DNA of 64,000 bases, taken from contig NZ_OY781114.1 in assembly GCF_963676485.1 (NCBI RefSeq), positions 3,426,501-3,490,500 of the forward strand. Reading direction: 5' to 3'. Shown one piece after another: positions 53,440 through 62,299 of this stretch; within the stretch, counting starts at the first letter, position 1; each line of letters starts with the position of its first letter. The notes beneath the pieces are model-generated. The model made no database searches. It had not been told where the DNA came from and worked only from the letters and a program-made list of their open reading frames with translations. A program made the position numbers and the translations under genes. This DNA is from an uncultured Cohaesibacter sp. Its GTDB lineage: Bacteria > Pseudomonadota > Alphaproteobacteria > Rhizobiales > Cohaesibacteraceae.

Positions 53440-53885
53440 TGAGTGTTCCCGCAGAACAAAGGGCCACGGTTGCGCGCCTTTATGCGCAATATTTCGAGAC
53501 CCTCAGCCCTGAATCCACCAAAGACGCGCAGCCCCTGATCAGCGATGATGTGCATTTCATCGACCCGTTCAACGATGTCAAAGGACGGGCGAATTTCCAG
53601 CGGGTCGTGGACAAGATGTTTGAGGATGTCAAGGATCCCTGTTTTCAGATCATGGACCTTGCCTGGTCTGACGATCCAGATCTTTGCCTTATGCGATGGG
53701 ATTTTTCATGCACGATGCCCGTGATCGGATTCTGGAGCGTGCGCGGCGTCAGTGAAATCCGTTTCAATGAGCAGAACCAGATTTGTGCTCATTATGATTA
53801 TTGGGATGCCAGCCGGCACTTCTATGCACGGTTGCCAATGATTGGCTGGATGATCCGGAAAATCCAGAAAAAGGCCAGCATCTAG
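53436..53885 (+). CDS. NTF2/SnoaL-like protein
   Basis: A 149-residue protein of the NTF2-like fold: LYAQYFETLSPESTKDAQPLISDDVHFIDPFNDVKGRANFQRVVDKMF followed by a beta-rich half ending in HYDYWDASRHFYARLPMIGW. Such proteins act as small isomerases, hydrolases or lipid binders. It is translationally coupled to the SDR gene. Function unknown; linked by location to the membrane-lipid stress locus. Confidence 0.82.
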   Translation: MMSVPAEQRATVARLYAQYFETLSPESTKDAQPLISDDVHFIDPFNDVKGRANFQRVVDKMFEDVKDPCFQIMDLAWSDDPDLCLMRWDFSCTMPVIGFWSVRGVSEIRFNEQNQICAHYDYWDASRHFYARLPMIGWMIRKIQKKASI

Positions 53886-53935
53886 AGAACAAGGATGCTG
53901 CGGCACATCTTGATTCTCTTATTGTTGTTGAATGA

Positions 53936-53969
53936 AAAAGGCATGCTCCGGTAAAGGAACATGCCTTTT
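53936..53969. terminator. bidirectional terminator between SnoaL-like gene and cfa
   Basis: Ten-bp perfect inverted repeat (53936-53945 with 53960-53969), ending in TTTT forward and in a T-run on the reverse strand. It separates convergent transcripts. Confidence 0.85.
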
Positions 53970-53970
53970 G

Positions 53971-54016
53971 TGTGATCAGGCCACTTTAGGACCGCTTTTC
54001 CAAGGAGGCCTAGATC
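53971..54016. repeat. extragenic repeat, copy 2
   Basis: Starts TGTGATCAGGCC (53971-53982, identical to the start of copy 1) and ends GGAGGCCT then AGATC (54004-54016). Lies directly behind a terminator hairpin, like the copy at 25872-25927. Confidence 0.5.
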
Positions 54017-55273
54017 CTAAGCGGGGCGCTGGTAGCAATAGTGGCCTACATTGATGGTCTTGTTGGAAAAGCCAGCTTCGCAATAGGCGAGATAGAACAA
54101 CCACATGCGCTTGAAACGCTCATCATAGCCGAGTTTGGAAATCTGGGGCCATTGAGCCAGAAATGTTTTGCTCCAGCGCGCCAGCGTTTTGGCATAATCC
54201 TGCGTGAATGTTTCCCTGAACACCGGAATGAGCCCCGCTCGCTTGGCGTGGTCATCCAGATGGCTTTCTGTAGGCAGCATGCCACCGGGAAAGATGAATG
54301 TCTGGATGAAGTCTGCACCGCTGCGATATTGATCATAGCGTTGCTCATCTATGGTGATGGCTTGCAGCGCAGCCCGACCTCCCGGACGTAGATTATCATG
54401 CAGATGCTTGAAATAGACCGGCCAGTGTTCTTCACCAACGGCCTCGATCATCTCGATGGAGGCAATCGCATCATATTGTCCGGTTTCATGCCGATAATCA
54501 CGCAGATGGAAACGGGCGAGCTTGTCAAAGCCTTTGGATTCGGCCCGTTTGATCGCATAGTCTAGCTGTTCGGTAGAGAGCGTCAGCCCTTCCACCTTGC
54601 AACCGACATTGGCTGCTCGTTCTGCAAAAGCTCCCCAGCCGCAGCCGATTTCGAGAATGGTTTCTCCGGCGCTGGCATTGCTCAATTCCAGCACGCGATC
54701 AAGCTTGTGTATCTGGGCCTGCTCGAGGGCCTCATGCTCGTCAGTCTTGTAGGCAGAGGAGTAGGTCATCGTCGGATCAAGCCACAACCGGTAGAAGTCA
54801 TTGCCAAGATCATAGTGGAACGAGATATTCTTGCGGCTGCCCTTGATGCTGTTGGCGCGGGTCAAGTGTTTGAGATGGGCGATCCAGCGGGCGACCTTGC
54901 CATGAGAGTAGAGCTTTTCATAGGTGGCGTGGTTCCGCAGGCAAAGGTCAAACAGCTTGGCCAGATTATCGCAGCTCCAGTGAGCGGCGATGAAGCTTTC
55001 TGCGACGCCAAGCATGCCTCGGCTCACAATGCTCCAGAGGGTGCGATTGTGGTGGATATGGACCTGTACGGTTGGTTCTTTCTCATTGCCCGAGCCGAAA
55101 GTAAGTTTTCCGCCCGAAGGCAGGATAAACTCGACATGGCCATAGTGCAGGCATGAAAAGATAGGGCTGAGGAAGCGGAGCCAGAGTCGACCTTGCATCG
55201 TAGGCACCACGGACCCTCCCATGGGGCCAGACCGATCAAATTCCGCATCCGAAAAATTCTTCTGCAAACTCAT
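54017..55273 (-). CDS. cfa: cyclopropane-fatty-acyl-phospholipid synthase
   Basis: A 418-residue SAM-dependent enzyme that adds a methylene to unsaturated membrane fatty acids. SAM motif LEIGCGWGAFAERAA, the substrate stretch SFHYDLGNDFYRLWLDPTMTYSSAY, and IEMIEAVGEEHWPVYF are characteristic. CfaA is a member of the RpoE-ChrR regulon in Rhodobacter. It is the last gene of a coupled three-gene operon with DUF1365 and an FAD oxidoreductase. Confidence 0.94.
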   Translation of the reverse strand: MSLQKNFSDAEFDRSGPMGGSVVPTMQGRLWLRFLSPIFSCLHYGHVEFILPSGGKLTFGSGNEKEPTVQVHIHHNRTLWSIVSRGMLGVAESFIAAHWSCDNLAKLFDLCLRNHATYEKLYSHGKVARWIAHLKHLTRANSIKGSRKNISFHYDLGNDFYRLWLDPTMTYSSAYKTDEHEALEQAQIHKLDRVLELSNASAGETILEIGCGWGAFAERAANVGCKVEGLTLSTEQLDYAIKRAESKGFDKLARFHLRDYRHETGQYDAIASIEMIEAVGEEHWPVYFKHLHDNLRPGGRAALQAITIDEQRYDQYRSGADFIQTFIFPGGMLPTESHLDDHAKRAGLIPVFRETFTQDYAKTLARWSKTFLAQWPQISKLGYDERFKRMWLFYLAYCEAGFSNKTINVGHYCYQRPA

Positions 55274-56121
55274 TGATGCAATCCTTTACCAAGTCTTGAG
55301 CGGTGAAGGCTTGAAACCGGTTCAGAGGGCATGGGCGGTCGTTTGTGAAAAGGCGCGCCCTTGCGCCATAATTTCAAGGCCTCGAGATGTATGGCTGCGA
55401 GGATCTTCCATCCGCTCTGCATCAGCCTAGCAAAAGTTAAAAGCATATTTCTAGTGGTAAAGGGCCTTTTTTGCGCGGTATAGGATGCCATCACAGAGGA
55501 GGGTTGTTGGCCGCTCAGGGTGATTTGGTAGGACAGCTTTTCGTGCGGCAAGCGAATTGAGAAATTGTACTTTCCTTCGATGTCCATGAAAGGTGAAACG
55601 TAGAATAACTTTTTCCCCTCATGGCGTAGCCTTTGGTCTTGTGACAAATTGCTCTCCTCATTGGTGAGGGCATAGATATAGTGAAAGCGTTCCCCGAATG
55701 TATTGCTCACCTGATAGAGGATGGCTTTGAGGCGGTTCTCCCGATCACAACAGAAGAAGAGGGTCAGCGGGTTGAAGCTACGCCCCAACACTCGTGGAAA
55801 GGTCAGGGCCGTGAAACGGGTGGGGCGGTCATTCTCTTGAGGGAATTCGCCCGAGATCTCCATCAGATGCTCCAGATAGGGCTGCAAACCGTCAAAAGCC
55901 GGGTCGATATAGTCGGCCTCGTGAAAGCTGATCAGGTTGAAACGGTTGACCGAAAAGAGGCGGGATCGTTGATCAATCTCGGCCAATTTGTGGAGCGGCA
56001 GGAGCATGGAGGTCACCTTGTAGGCAAGGCGATGCTTCACTGCGCCGCTACGCACATGGGTTACGATGCCTTCATATAGACAGGCATCGGGAGCAAAGGT
56101 GAGGGCTGTTTCGTCCGTCAT
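55270..56121 (-). CDS. DUF1365 family protein
   Basis: A 283-residue protein of DUF1365: ACLYEGIVTHVRSGAVKHRLAYKVTSMLLPL, FNLISFHEADYIDP and RVLGRSFNPLTLFFCCDRENRLKAILYQVSNTFGERFHYI are conserved. It overlaps cfa and the FAD gene by four bases each. In relatives the trio is RpoE-dependent and has been linked to furan fatty acid or other modified fatty acid synthesis. Precise activity is not certain. Confidence 0.9.
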   Translation of the reverse strand: MTDETALTFAPDACLYEGIVTHVRSGAVKHRLAYKVTSMLLPLHKLAEIDQRSRLFSVNRFNLISFHEADYIDPAFDGLQPYLEHLMEISGEFPQENDRPTRFTALTFPRVLGRSFNPLTLFFCCDRENRLKAILYQVSNTFGERFHYIYALTNEESNLSQDQRLRHEGKKLFYVSPFMDIEGKYNFSIRLPHEKLSYQITLSGQQPSSVMASYTAQKRPFTTRNMLLTFARLMQSGWKILAAIHLEALKLWRKGAPFHKRPPMPSEPVSSLHRSRLGKGLHQ

Positions 56122-57524
56122 TTTGCCACTGCCAAGGACTCGGTCAAGGGCTCGGTTTTGGCGCTGATTGTCTGGTGTCGCTCCGGCTTTGCCTTGGGCG
56201 GATAGACAAAGATGCGGTTTGAAGGATCATCAAGCGCCCATGGCCTCAGAGAGCCCCCCAGCTGCTCGGCTACGGCAAGGCCAGCCTGAATGCCATCTTC
56301 ATGGAAGCCATATCCGAAATAGGCGCCGCAGAACCATGTGCGCCGGTTGCCCTGTAGGGCCCAGAGTTGCTTCTGTGCCTTTATTGCTTGCATGGAAAAG
56401 ACGGGGTGGTGATAAAGCTGCGAGCGTAAAACCGTGCCTTCGGCTGGCTGGTCAATGGGGTTGAGCGTTACGAACAGATCGTCCTTGCATGCCAATGGCT
56501 GAAGCTTGTTCATCCAGTAGGTCACGCATAGCCTCGGCTCGCTTGTTTCTCCTTGGCTCTCCGTGCCGCTGTCCTGAATATAGTTCCAGCTTGCCCAAGC
56601 AGCCCGTCTGCGTGGCATCAGCGCCGGGTCTTTGTGCAAGATCGCCAAATTTTTGTGATAGGGAATGGAGGCCAGTGTGGCGCGCTCGGCCTCTTCCATG
56701 TCGCCACCACTGGCGCCAAGAATCTGTAAGGCCTGATCCGCATGGCAGGCGAGCACCACATGGTCATAGCGCTTTTCCAACCCTTGGCGGGTGCGGATCG
56801 TCACCGATCCAGGGCGACGCACGAGCGCTGTGATGGCCTGATTGAGATGAATTTCACCAGAGATATGGCTGGCGATTTTCTCGACATAGCGCTTCGATCC
56901 ACCGGGAATGGTGCGCCATTGCGGGCGGTTGCGAAACTGCACGAGCCCGTGATTGATGGAAAAGCGCATGAAGGCTTCGAAGGGAAACTTCATCATCTCT
57001 TCTGACGGAATACACCAGATGGCAGCGCCCATCGGCACCAGATGATCATGAATGAATGCATCGGAATAGTTGTTGGCCTTCAGATAGCCTTCCAGCGTCA
57101 TGGACTGGGCATGGCCCGTTTCGATGTCGCGGGGGGCTTCCATATAGAAGCGTCTGATATCTGTCAGCATCCTCAAGAAGCGGGGATTGAGAGCGTTGGT
57201 GGGCTTGGCAAACAATCCCTTGAAGCCCTGTCCGCTGTATTCCTGATCGCTGTCGCGCAGGGAAGCGGAGAAGGACATATCAGATAACGCCGTGTCCACT
57301 TCGAGGTGATCAAACAGCCTTGTCAGGTTCGGATAGGTGCGTTCGTTATAGACAATGAAGCCGGTATCCACATCAATCGCGCCGGTGGATGTTTCCACTG
57401 TCTGCGTATTGGCATGGCCACCCAGACGATCATCTTTTTCGAAAATATCGACCGTATGATTCCGTGAGAGAAGCCAGGCTGATGAGAGCCCTGAAATACC
57501 TGATCCGATGACTGCTATATGCAT
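56118..57524 (-). CDS. FAD-dependent amine oxidoreductase-like protein
   Basis: A 468-residue flavoprotein. The N-terminal FAD fold AVIGSGISGLSSAWLLSRNHTVDIFEKDDRLGGHANT is clear, and KRYDHVVLACHADQAL plus RRTWFCGAYFGYGFHEDGIQAGLAVA near the end match the group that always accompanies DUF1365 and Cfa. It is the first gene of the reverse-strand operon, with an RpoE-type promoter at 57576-57547. Confidence 0.9.
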   Translation of the reverse strand: MHIAVIGSGISGLSSAWLLSRNHTVDIFEKDDRLGGHANTQTVETSTGAIDVDTGFIVYNERTYPNLTRLFDHLEVDTALSDMSFSASLRDSDQEYSGQGFKGLFAKPTNALNPRFLRMLTDIRRFYMEAPRDIETGHAQSMTLEGYLKANNYSDAFIHDHLVPMGAAIWCIPSEEMMKFPFEAFMRFSINHGLVQFRNRPQWRTIPGGSKRYVEKIASHISGEIHLNQAITALVRRPGSVTIRTRQGLEKRYDHVVLACHADQALQILGASGGDMEEAERATLASIPYHKNLAILHKDPALMPRRRAAWASWNYIQDSGTESQGETSEPRLCVTYWMNKLQPLACKDDLFVTLNPIDQPAEGTVLRSQLYHHPVFSMQAIKAQKQLWALQGNRRTWFCGAYFGYGFHEDGIQAGLAVAEQLGGSLRPWALDDPSNRIFVYPPKAKPERHQTISAKTEPLTESLAVAK

Positions 57525-57546
57525 TGTAAACTCCGCGATTTTTCAA

Positions 57547-57576
57547 CTTATTCGTTTCGTTCGGGGCTATGGATCA
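57547..57576 (-). promoter_or_regulatory. RpoE (ECF) promoter of FAD-DUF1365-cfa operon
   Basis: On the reverse strand TGATCC (57576-57571), 18 bases, AATAAG (57552-57547). The same TGATCC-N18-xATAAG layout occurs on the forward strand in front of rpoE, so both are probably read by the RpoE encoded here. Confidence 0.7.
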
Positions 57577-57640
57577 CTTTCTAAAATCAGAGTTTTTCTA
57601 TCTTACAGAATTTTCATGGTCTTCGGGCTCGCACTTTTTG

Positions 57641-57670
57641 TGATCCGTCTTTGTACTTACGCAGTATAAG
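57641..57670 (+). promoter_or_regulatory. RpoE (ECF) autoregulatory promoter
   Basis: TGATCC (57641-57646), 18 bases, TATAAG (57665-57670), about 80 bp before the rpoE start chosen here. -35 TGATCC is the hallmark of the Rhodobacter singlet-oxygen sigma factor regulon. Confidence 0.7.
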
Positions 57671-57749
57671 GTGGTGAACACATTTTGGGATGGATTTGAT
57701 GATGACAATGGTGCAAGCTCTCTCGAAACGTTCGAAGGGAGGCGTGGGT

Positions 57750-58304
57750 ATGACCGCTGGCCAACTCAGTGCCATGCTTGTCGCGTTGGGTGAACATCAT
57801 GATCGCGGTGCCTTTCGGCAGTTGTTTGATCATTTTGCACCGCGATTGAAGAGTTTTTATCTCAAAGCGGGAACGAATCCGCAGATGGCTGAAGAGCTGG
57901 TGCAGGAGACCTTCACGCAGATCTGGCGCAAGGCTCACCTCTATAAGCCAGAGAAGGCTGCCGCTTCCACCTGGATCTTCACCATAGCCCGAAATCAACG
58001 TATAGATCGCCTTCGCTCTGAAAAGAGCTTTGTTTACAAGGATGAGGATTTCTTTGCTTCAAAGCTGGTGTCAGATGAGGAACAGACCACCGAGGTCCAT
58101 CGCAATGAACTGGTGAAGCGGGTTTCCAAGGCGATGGCTTTGTTGCCGAGCAATCAGGCGGAAATTGTGAGCATGGCCTTTTATGATGAAGCTACCCATG
58201 CGGAAATTGCCCAGAAATTGTCTCTGCCGCTGGGAACCGTCAAATCCCGCATGCGGCTGGCATTCGGGCGCTTGAGAAATATTTTGTCGGAGGTGGAAGC
58301 ATGA
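57750..58304 (+). CDS. rpoE: ECF sigma factor RpoE (singlet-oxygen type)
   Basis: A 184-residue sigma factor. Region 2 contains FRQLFDHFAPRLKSFYLKAGTN and QETFTQIWRKAHLYKPEKAAASTWIFTIARNQRIDRLR; region 4 has LPSNQAEIVSMAFYDEATHAEIAQKLSLPLGTVKSRMRLA. It is of the ECF11/RpoE-ChrR group. I choose ATG 57750 because AAGGGAGG sits seven bases upstream and the length fits; the frame is open back to 57690. It overlaps chrR by four bases. Confidence 0.92.
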   Translation: MTAGQLSAMLVALGEHHDRGAFRQLFDHFAPRLKSFYLKAGTNPQMAEELVQETFTQIWRKAHLYKPEKAAASTWIFTIARNQRIDRLRSEKSFVYKDEDFFASKLVSDEEQTTEVHRNELVKRVSKAMALLPSNQAEIVSMAFYDEATHAEIAQKLSLPLGTVKSRMRLAFGRLRNILSEVEA

Positions 58305-58987
58305 TTCACCATCATTTGAGCGACGAAATGATATTGGCCTATGCGGCTGGTAGTTTGTCTGCGGGACAGGCCATGGTCGTGGCTTGCCATCTGGATGTGT
58401 GCCCCGACTGTGCGGCACGAGTGGCCGAGGCCGAAGTGATCGGTGGCGCACTGATTGATGATGTCGAAGAGGCTTCGGTATCGGATGATCTGTTCGACCG
58501 GATCTTGCTGGATGTGGATGAAGTGCAAAGCTTTCCCGAGCCAGAGCGGCCTTCTGCATCTGCCTTGGGGAATATGTCCTCTCCCCCCCATCTCGATGGC
58601 CGCTATGTGCCGCGCTTGCTGGCCAATATGATCGGGAATGACTTTGCTGCTGTGCGCTGGCGCACGGTCGGGCCGGGTATCAAGCAGGTCGTTTTGCCGG
58701 TGCCTTCATCGGAAGGGGAGAAGGTCCGCCTTCTCAAGCTTTCGCCCGGATTTGTCACCCCTGATCACAGCCACCATGGCAGCGAACTGACCCTTGTGCT
58801 CAAGGGCTCCTTCTCAGATGACACCGGCCGCTATCGGGTCGGTGATATTCAGGATGCGGAGGAAGAGGTGCATCATCAGCCGATGGCCGATACGGAAGAA
58901 GACTGCATCTGTCTGGTCTGCACCGATGCCCCATTGGAGTTCAAGGGGGTTATTACGCGCCTCTTGCAGCCGATCATCGGTATCTGA
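58301..58987 (+). CDS. chrR: zinc anti-sigma factor ChrR
   Basis: A 228-residue anti-sigma factor. The N-terminal zinc domain has His in HHLSDE and the HxxxCxxC motif in ACHLDVCPDC (residues 28-37), which holds RpoE inactive. The C-terminal cupin-like domain (SPGFVTPDHSHHGSELTLVLKGSFSD) senses the signal. Singlet oxygen releases RpoE in Rhodobacter. Its stop overlaps the next start. Confidence 0.93.
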   Translation: MIHHHLSDEMILAYAAGSLSAGQAMVVACHLDVCPDCAARVAEAEVIGGALIDDVEEASVSDDLFDRILLDVDEVQSFPEPERPSASALGNMSSPPHLDGRYVPRLLANMIGNDFAAVRWRTVGPGIKQVVLPVPSSEGEKVRLLKLSPGFVTPDHSHHGSELTLVLKGSFSDDTGRYRVGDIQDAEEEVHHQPMADTEEDCICLVCTDAPLEFKGVITRLLQPIIGI

Positions 58988-59760
58988 TGGCGAACCATCC
59001 CCTGCCTGTCCCTTTGATGAAAGACAAGGTTACGCGCGTTGCCGTGATGGGGGCTACGGGTGCCATTGGGAGCGCTTTTTCGGATTGTGTTATGGAACTT
59101 TTTCCTGCGGCGACACTGCTGGCCGCAGGGCGCATCTTGCCTTTGAGAGAAAGCAAAGATAACCAGACCGCGCCGGTGTGTATCGGTGGGCTGGAGCTTG
59201 GCGATGAGGACAGCATTCGCGATGTCTGTACCCAGCTTGTCTCAGGGGGCATGCCCGATCTTGTGCTGGTGGCTACCGGGATTCTTCATGATGGAGACGC
59301 TTTTCCCGAGCGATCGCTCAAGGAGCTTGATAAGCGCGCGATGGAGCATCTGCTGGCGGTCAATCTGATCGGGCCAAGCCTCATCATGAAGCATCTTCTG
59401 CCTCATGTGCCACGCAAGGGGCCATTTCGCATGGGGTTATTGAGTGCGCGGGTTGGGTCGATATCGGATAATCAGCTCGGTGGCTGGTATAGCTATCGCA
59501 CCTCCAAGGCCGGCCTTAATATGATGATCAAGGGGGCGGCAATCGAGTTGAAACGGCGCAATCGGGAGGCGGTTCTGGTTGGCCTGCATCCGGGTACCGT
59601 GGAAAGCGCCTTGTCTGACCCTTTCCAACGCAATGTGCCTTCCGACCAACTCTTCACGCCAGAGCATGCGGCCCGTTGTCTGATAGAGGTTCTGCTATCG
59701 CGCAGCGCTGAACAATCTGGTCTTTGTTTTGACTGGGCAGGTAAGGAGATTGAGCCGTGA
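58987..59760 (+). CDS. SDR family protein in rpoE operon
   Basis: A 257-residue short-chain dehydrogenase. The GATGAIGSAFSDCV nucleotide motif and SYRTSKAGLNMMIKGAAIEL (YxxxK) are seen; it resembles CsgA-type SDRs. Start and stop overlap chrR and the photolyase gene, so it is translated as part of rpoE-chrR-SDR-phr. Its substrate is unknown. Confidence 0.88.
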   Translation: MANHPLPVPLMKDKVTRVAVMGATGAIGSAFSDCVMELFPAATLLAAGRILPLRESKDNQTAPVCIGGLELGDEDSIRDVCTQLVSGGMPDLVLVATGILHDGDAFPERSLKELDKRAMEHLLAVNLIGPSLIMKHLLPHVPRKGPFRMGLLSARVGSISDNQLGGWYSYRTSKAGLNMMIKGAAIELKRRNREAVLVGLHPGTVESALSDPFQRNVPSDQLFTPEHAARCLIEVLLSRSAEQSGLCFDWAGKEIEP

Positions 59761-61184
59761 GCGATATTGCCATTCATTGGTTCCGGCAGGATTTGCGCCT
59801 GTCGGACAATCCCGCCCTTGCCAAGGCTGTTGAGCAAGGTGCGTTGCTTCCTGTTTACATTCTGGATGACGACAATGCCGGGCCTGACGCCATGGGTGGG
59901 GCCAGCCGCTGGTGGTTGCATGAGGCGCTTGGCGTGTTGAATGATCAACTCAGCGGACATTTGCGTCTCTATAAGGGGGACGCGAGGACCCTCATCCCGC
60001 AATTGGCGGCGCATTATGGTGCCCGCTTGGTGAGCTGGACCCGCTGTTACGAGCCCTGGCGGGTGACGCGCGACAAGGCCATCAAGGAGCAGCTCGACGC
60101 GCAAGACTGCGAAACGATCCGGCTTAACGGTTCTCTGCTCTGGGAGCCTTGGGCGATTCAAAAGCAGGATGGCACGCCCTACAAGGTGTTCACTCCCTTC
60201 TTTCGCAAAGGATGTCTGCAGGCGCCGCCCCCCGCCGCTCCGATGGATGCGCCAGATGACATTGCTTTTGCCAAGCCACAAGAGGATGACGAAGCCATTT
60301 CACTTGACGAGCTGTCCTTGCTGCCTGCTGTCGCATGGCATAAGCAGATGGCCCCGCATTGGGACATTGGGGAGGCTGGTGCTCAGGCAGCGCTGAAGCG
60401 CTTTCTGGATGACGGGCTGAATGGATATAAGTCTGGTCGGGATGTTCCCTCCCAGCCCCATGTGTCGCGGCTCTCGCCTTATCTGCATTGGGGGCATATT
60501 TCCCCCAACCAGATCTGGCATGCGCTTGATGATCTTGAAGATGACGCGATTCCCGATCAGGATGTGGATCACTTCCGCTCGGAGCTGGCATGGCGCGAAT
60601 TTTCCTATTCCTTGCTCTATTACAATCCGGATCTCACCAAGGAGCCCTTGCAGCCCAAATTTGCCGGTTTCGAGTGGCAGGATGATCCTGAGATGCTGAG
60701 TGCCTGGCAGAAGGGCAGGACGGGCATTCCAATCGTTGATGCAGGTATGCGGGAGCTCTGGCAGACCGGCTATATGCACAATAGGGTGCGGATGATTGTT
60801 GCTTCCTTTCTCATCAAGAATTTGCGTACGGATTGGCGCGAAGGGGAAGCATGGTTCTGGGATACGTTGGTGGATGCGGATTTGGCCAACAACGCGGCCA
60901 GCTGGCAATGGGTGGCTGGGTGCGGTGCGGATGCTGCCCCATATTTCAGGATCTTCAATCCAGTCTTGCAGGCGGAAAAATTTGATGCCGACGGGCAGTA
61001 TATTCGCCACTATGTGCCCGAGCTTTCAAAGCTGCCCAACAAATATCTGTTCAAGCCATGGACCGCACCCAGGGATATTCTGATGGAAGCAGGCGTTCGG
61101 CTCGGGGAGACTTATCCGGCCCCGATCGTTGATCTCAAGGCCAGCCGGGAAGCCGCACTTGATGCTTACAAGGCCTTGAGCTAG
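59757..61184 (+). CDS. phrB: cryptochrome/DNA photolyase
   Basis: A 475-residue flavoprotein that repairs UV-induced pyrimidine dimers with light. IHWFRQDLRLSDNPAL opens the antenna domain; the FAD domain carries WREFSYSLLYYNPDLT, GRTGIPIVDAGMRELWQTGYMHNRVRMIVASFLIKNLRTDWREGEAWF and DADLANNAASWQWVAGCGADAAPYFRIFNP. PhrA is an RpoE target in Rhodobacter, matching the operon. The C-terminus lacks extra domains, so I prefer photolyase to signalling cryptochrome. Confidence 0.95.
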   Translation: MSDIAIHWFRQDLRLSDNPALAKAVEQGALLPVYILDDDNAGPDAMGGASRWWLHEALGVLNDQLSGHLRLYKGDARTLIPQLAAHYGARLVSWTRCYEPWRVTRDKAIKEQLDAQDCETIRLNGSLLWEPWAIQKQDGTPYKVFTPFFRKGCLQAPPPAAPMDAPDDIAFAKPQEDDEAISLDELSLLPAVAWHKQMAPHWDIGEAGAQAALKRFLDDGLNGYKSGRDVPSQPHVSRLSPYLHWGHISPNQIWHALDDLEDDAIPDQDVDHFRSELAWREFSYSLLYYNPDLTKEPLQPKFAGFEWQDDPEMLSAWQKGRTGIPIVDAGMRELWQTGYMHNRVRMIVASFLIKNLRTDWREGEAWFWDTLVDADLANNAASWQWVAGCGADAAPYFRIFNPVLQAEKFDADGQYIRHYVPELSKLPNKYLFKPWTAPRDILMEAGVRLGETYPAPIVDLKASREAALDAYKALS

Positions 61185-61318
61185 ACGGTGATGTTTGGAC
61201 GGGTGTGTGGGCTGGTTTGCTTTTTGGCTTTGCGCTATAGAAAGGGACATGAGGCAGCCCCATACCTGCATGCTCTATGGGGGTGATATTTGTTGCTTTT
61301 TCTCTGTTGGAGCGCCCT

Positions 61319-62176
61319 ATGCCGTTATTTGATGATCGTCTTTGTATGCTTGGAGAAGGGCCGCTGTGGCACCCTTTGCGGAAACAGCTCTTCTGGTTTG
61401 ATATTCTGGGCAAGGCCTTGCTGACCCGCGTCGGGGATGACGTGAAAAAATGGACATTTGATGGCTATGTCAGCGCCGGTGGCTGGGTCGATCGTGACCA
61501 TATTCTGATTGCGACCTATACGTCTTTGCTTGTTTTTAACGTGGAAACGGGCGCGCAGGAAAAGCTTTGTGATCTTGAAGCCGACAAGCCGGAAAATCGC
61601 TGCAATGACGGGCGGGCCGATCCCTATGGCGGCTTCTGGATTGGCACCATGGGGATCAAGTTCAAACCCGGTGCAGGGGCCTTTTATCGCTATTATCGCG
61701 GTGAATTACGCAAGCTTTTCTCAAATATCTCCATCACCAACGGGGCTTGCTTCTCACCCGATGGTCAATGGGCCTGCTTCACCGATACGAAAAGCCGACA
61801 GATGATGCGGGTTGCGCTGGACGGGAAAGGCTGGCCCAAGGGTGACCCCGAGGTCTATCTCGATTTCCGCGCCGATGACCTCAATATAGACGGGGCTGTG
61901 TTCGACAAGGCCGGGAATGTCTGGATTGCCCACTGGGGTATCCATGCTGTGCGCGCCTATGGGCCAGACGGCAAGCCGGTGCATGAAGAGGTCTTTCCGG
62001 TCTCGCGGGTCTCCTGTCCGGCCTTTGGCGGGGATGATTTCAAGACGCTCTATGTGACCACTGCCCGCAATAGCGCCAAACAGCAGGAGCAAGAACAAGA
62101 GCCACTCGCTGGTGCCACCTTTACCTGTCGCGTTGAGTTTGAAGGACAGCAGGAAAACCAGATCATTCTTGGTTGA
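61319..62176 (+). CDS. SMP-30/gluconolactonase family protein
   Basis: A 285-residue beta-propeller lactonase. Metal-binding residues are visible: Glu in MLGEGPLWHP, Asn/Asp in NRCNDGRADPYGGFWIGTM, and Asn in NITNGACFSPDG-like ISITNGACFSPDG, and Asp in DDLNIDGAVFDKAGNVWIAHW. I use ATG 61319 with GGAG before it; the frame is open to 61277. Substrate is some sugar lactone, unspecified. It starts 134 bp after the photolyase gene and is probably independent. Confidence 0.87.
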   Translation: MPLFDDRLCMLGEGPLWHPLRKQLFWFDILGKALLTRVGDDVKKWTFDGYVSAGGWVDRDHILIATYTSLLVFNVETGAQEKLCDLEADKPENRCNDGRADPYGGFWIGTMGIKFKPGAGAFYRYYRGELRKLFSNISITNGACFSPDGQWACFTDTKSRQMMRVALDGKGWPKGDPEVYLDFRADDLNIDGAVFDKAGNVWIAHWGIHAVRAYGPDGKPVHEEVFPVSRVSCPAFGGDDFKTLYVTTARNSAKQQEQEQEPLAGATFTCRVEFEGQQENQIILG

Positions 62177-62299
62177 ACGGATTTGCTTCTGCGCTGTCCT
62201 GCCTCTCGGGTCTTGATGACGTCTACCCATTTCAACGCCTATACGCATCTTTATTGGCGCCATGGCTTGAATTGTGCGGACGGACTTTGCGCCTTGTGC

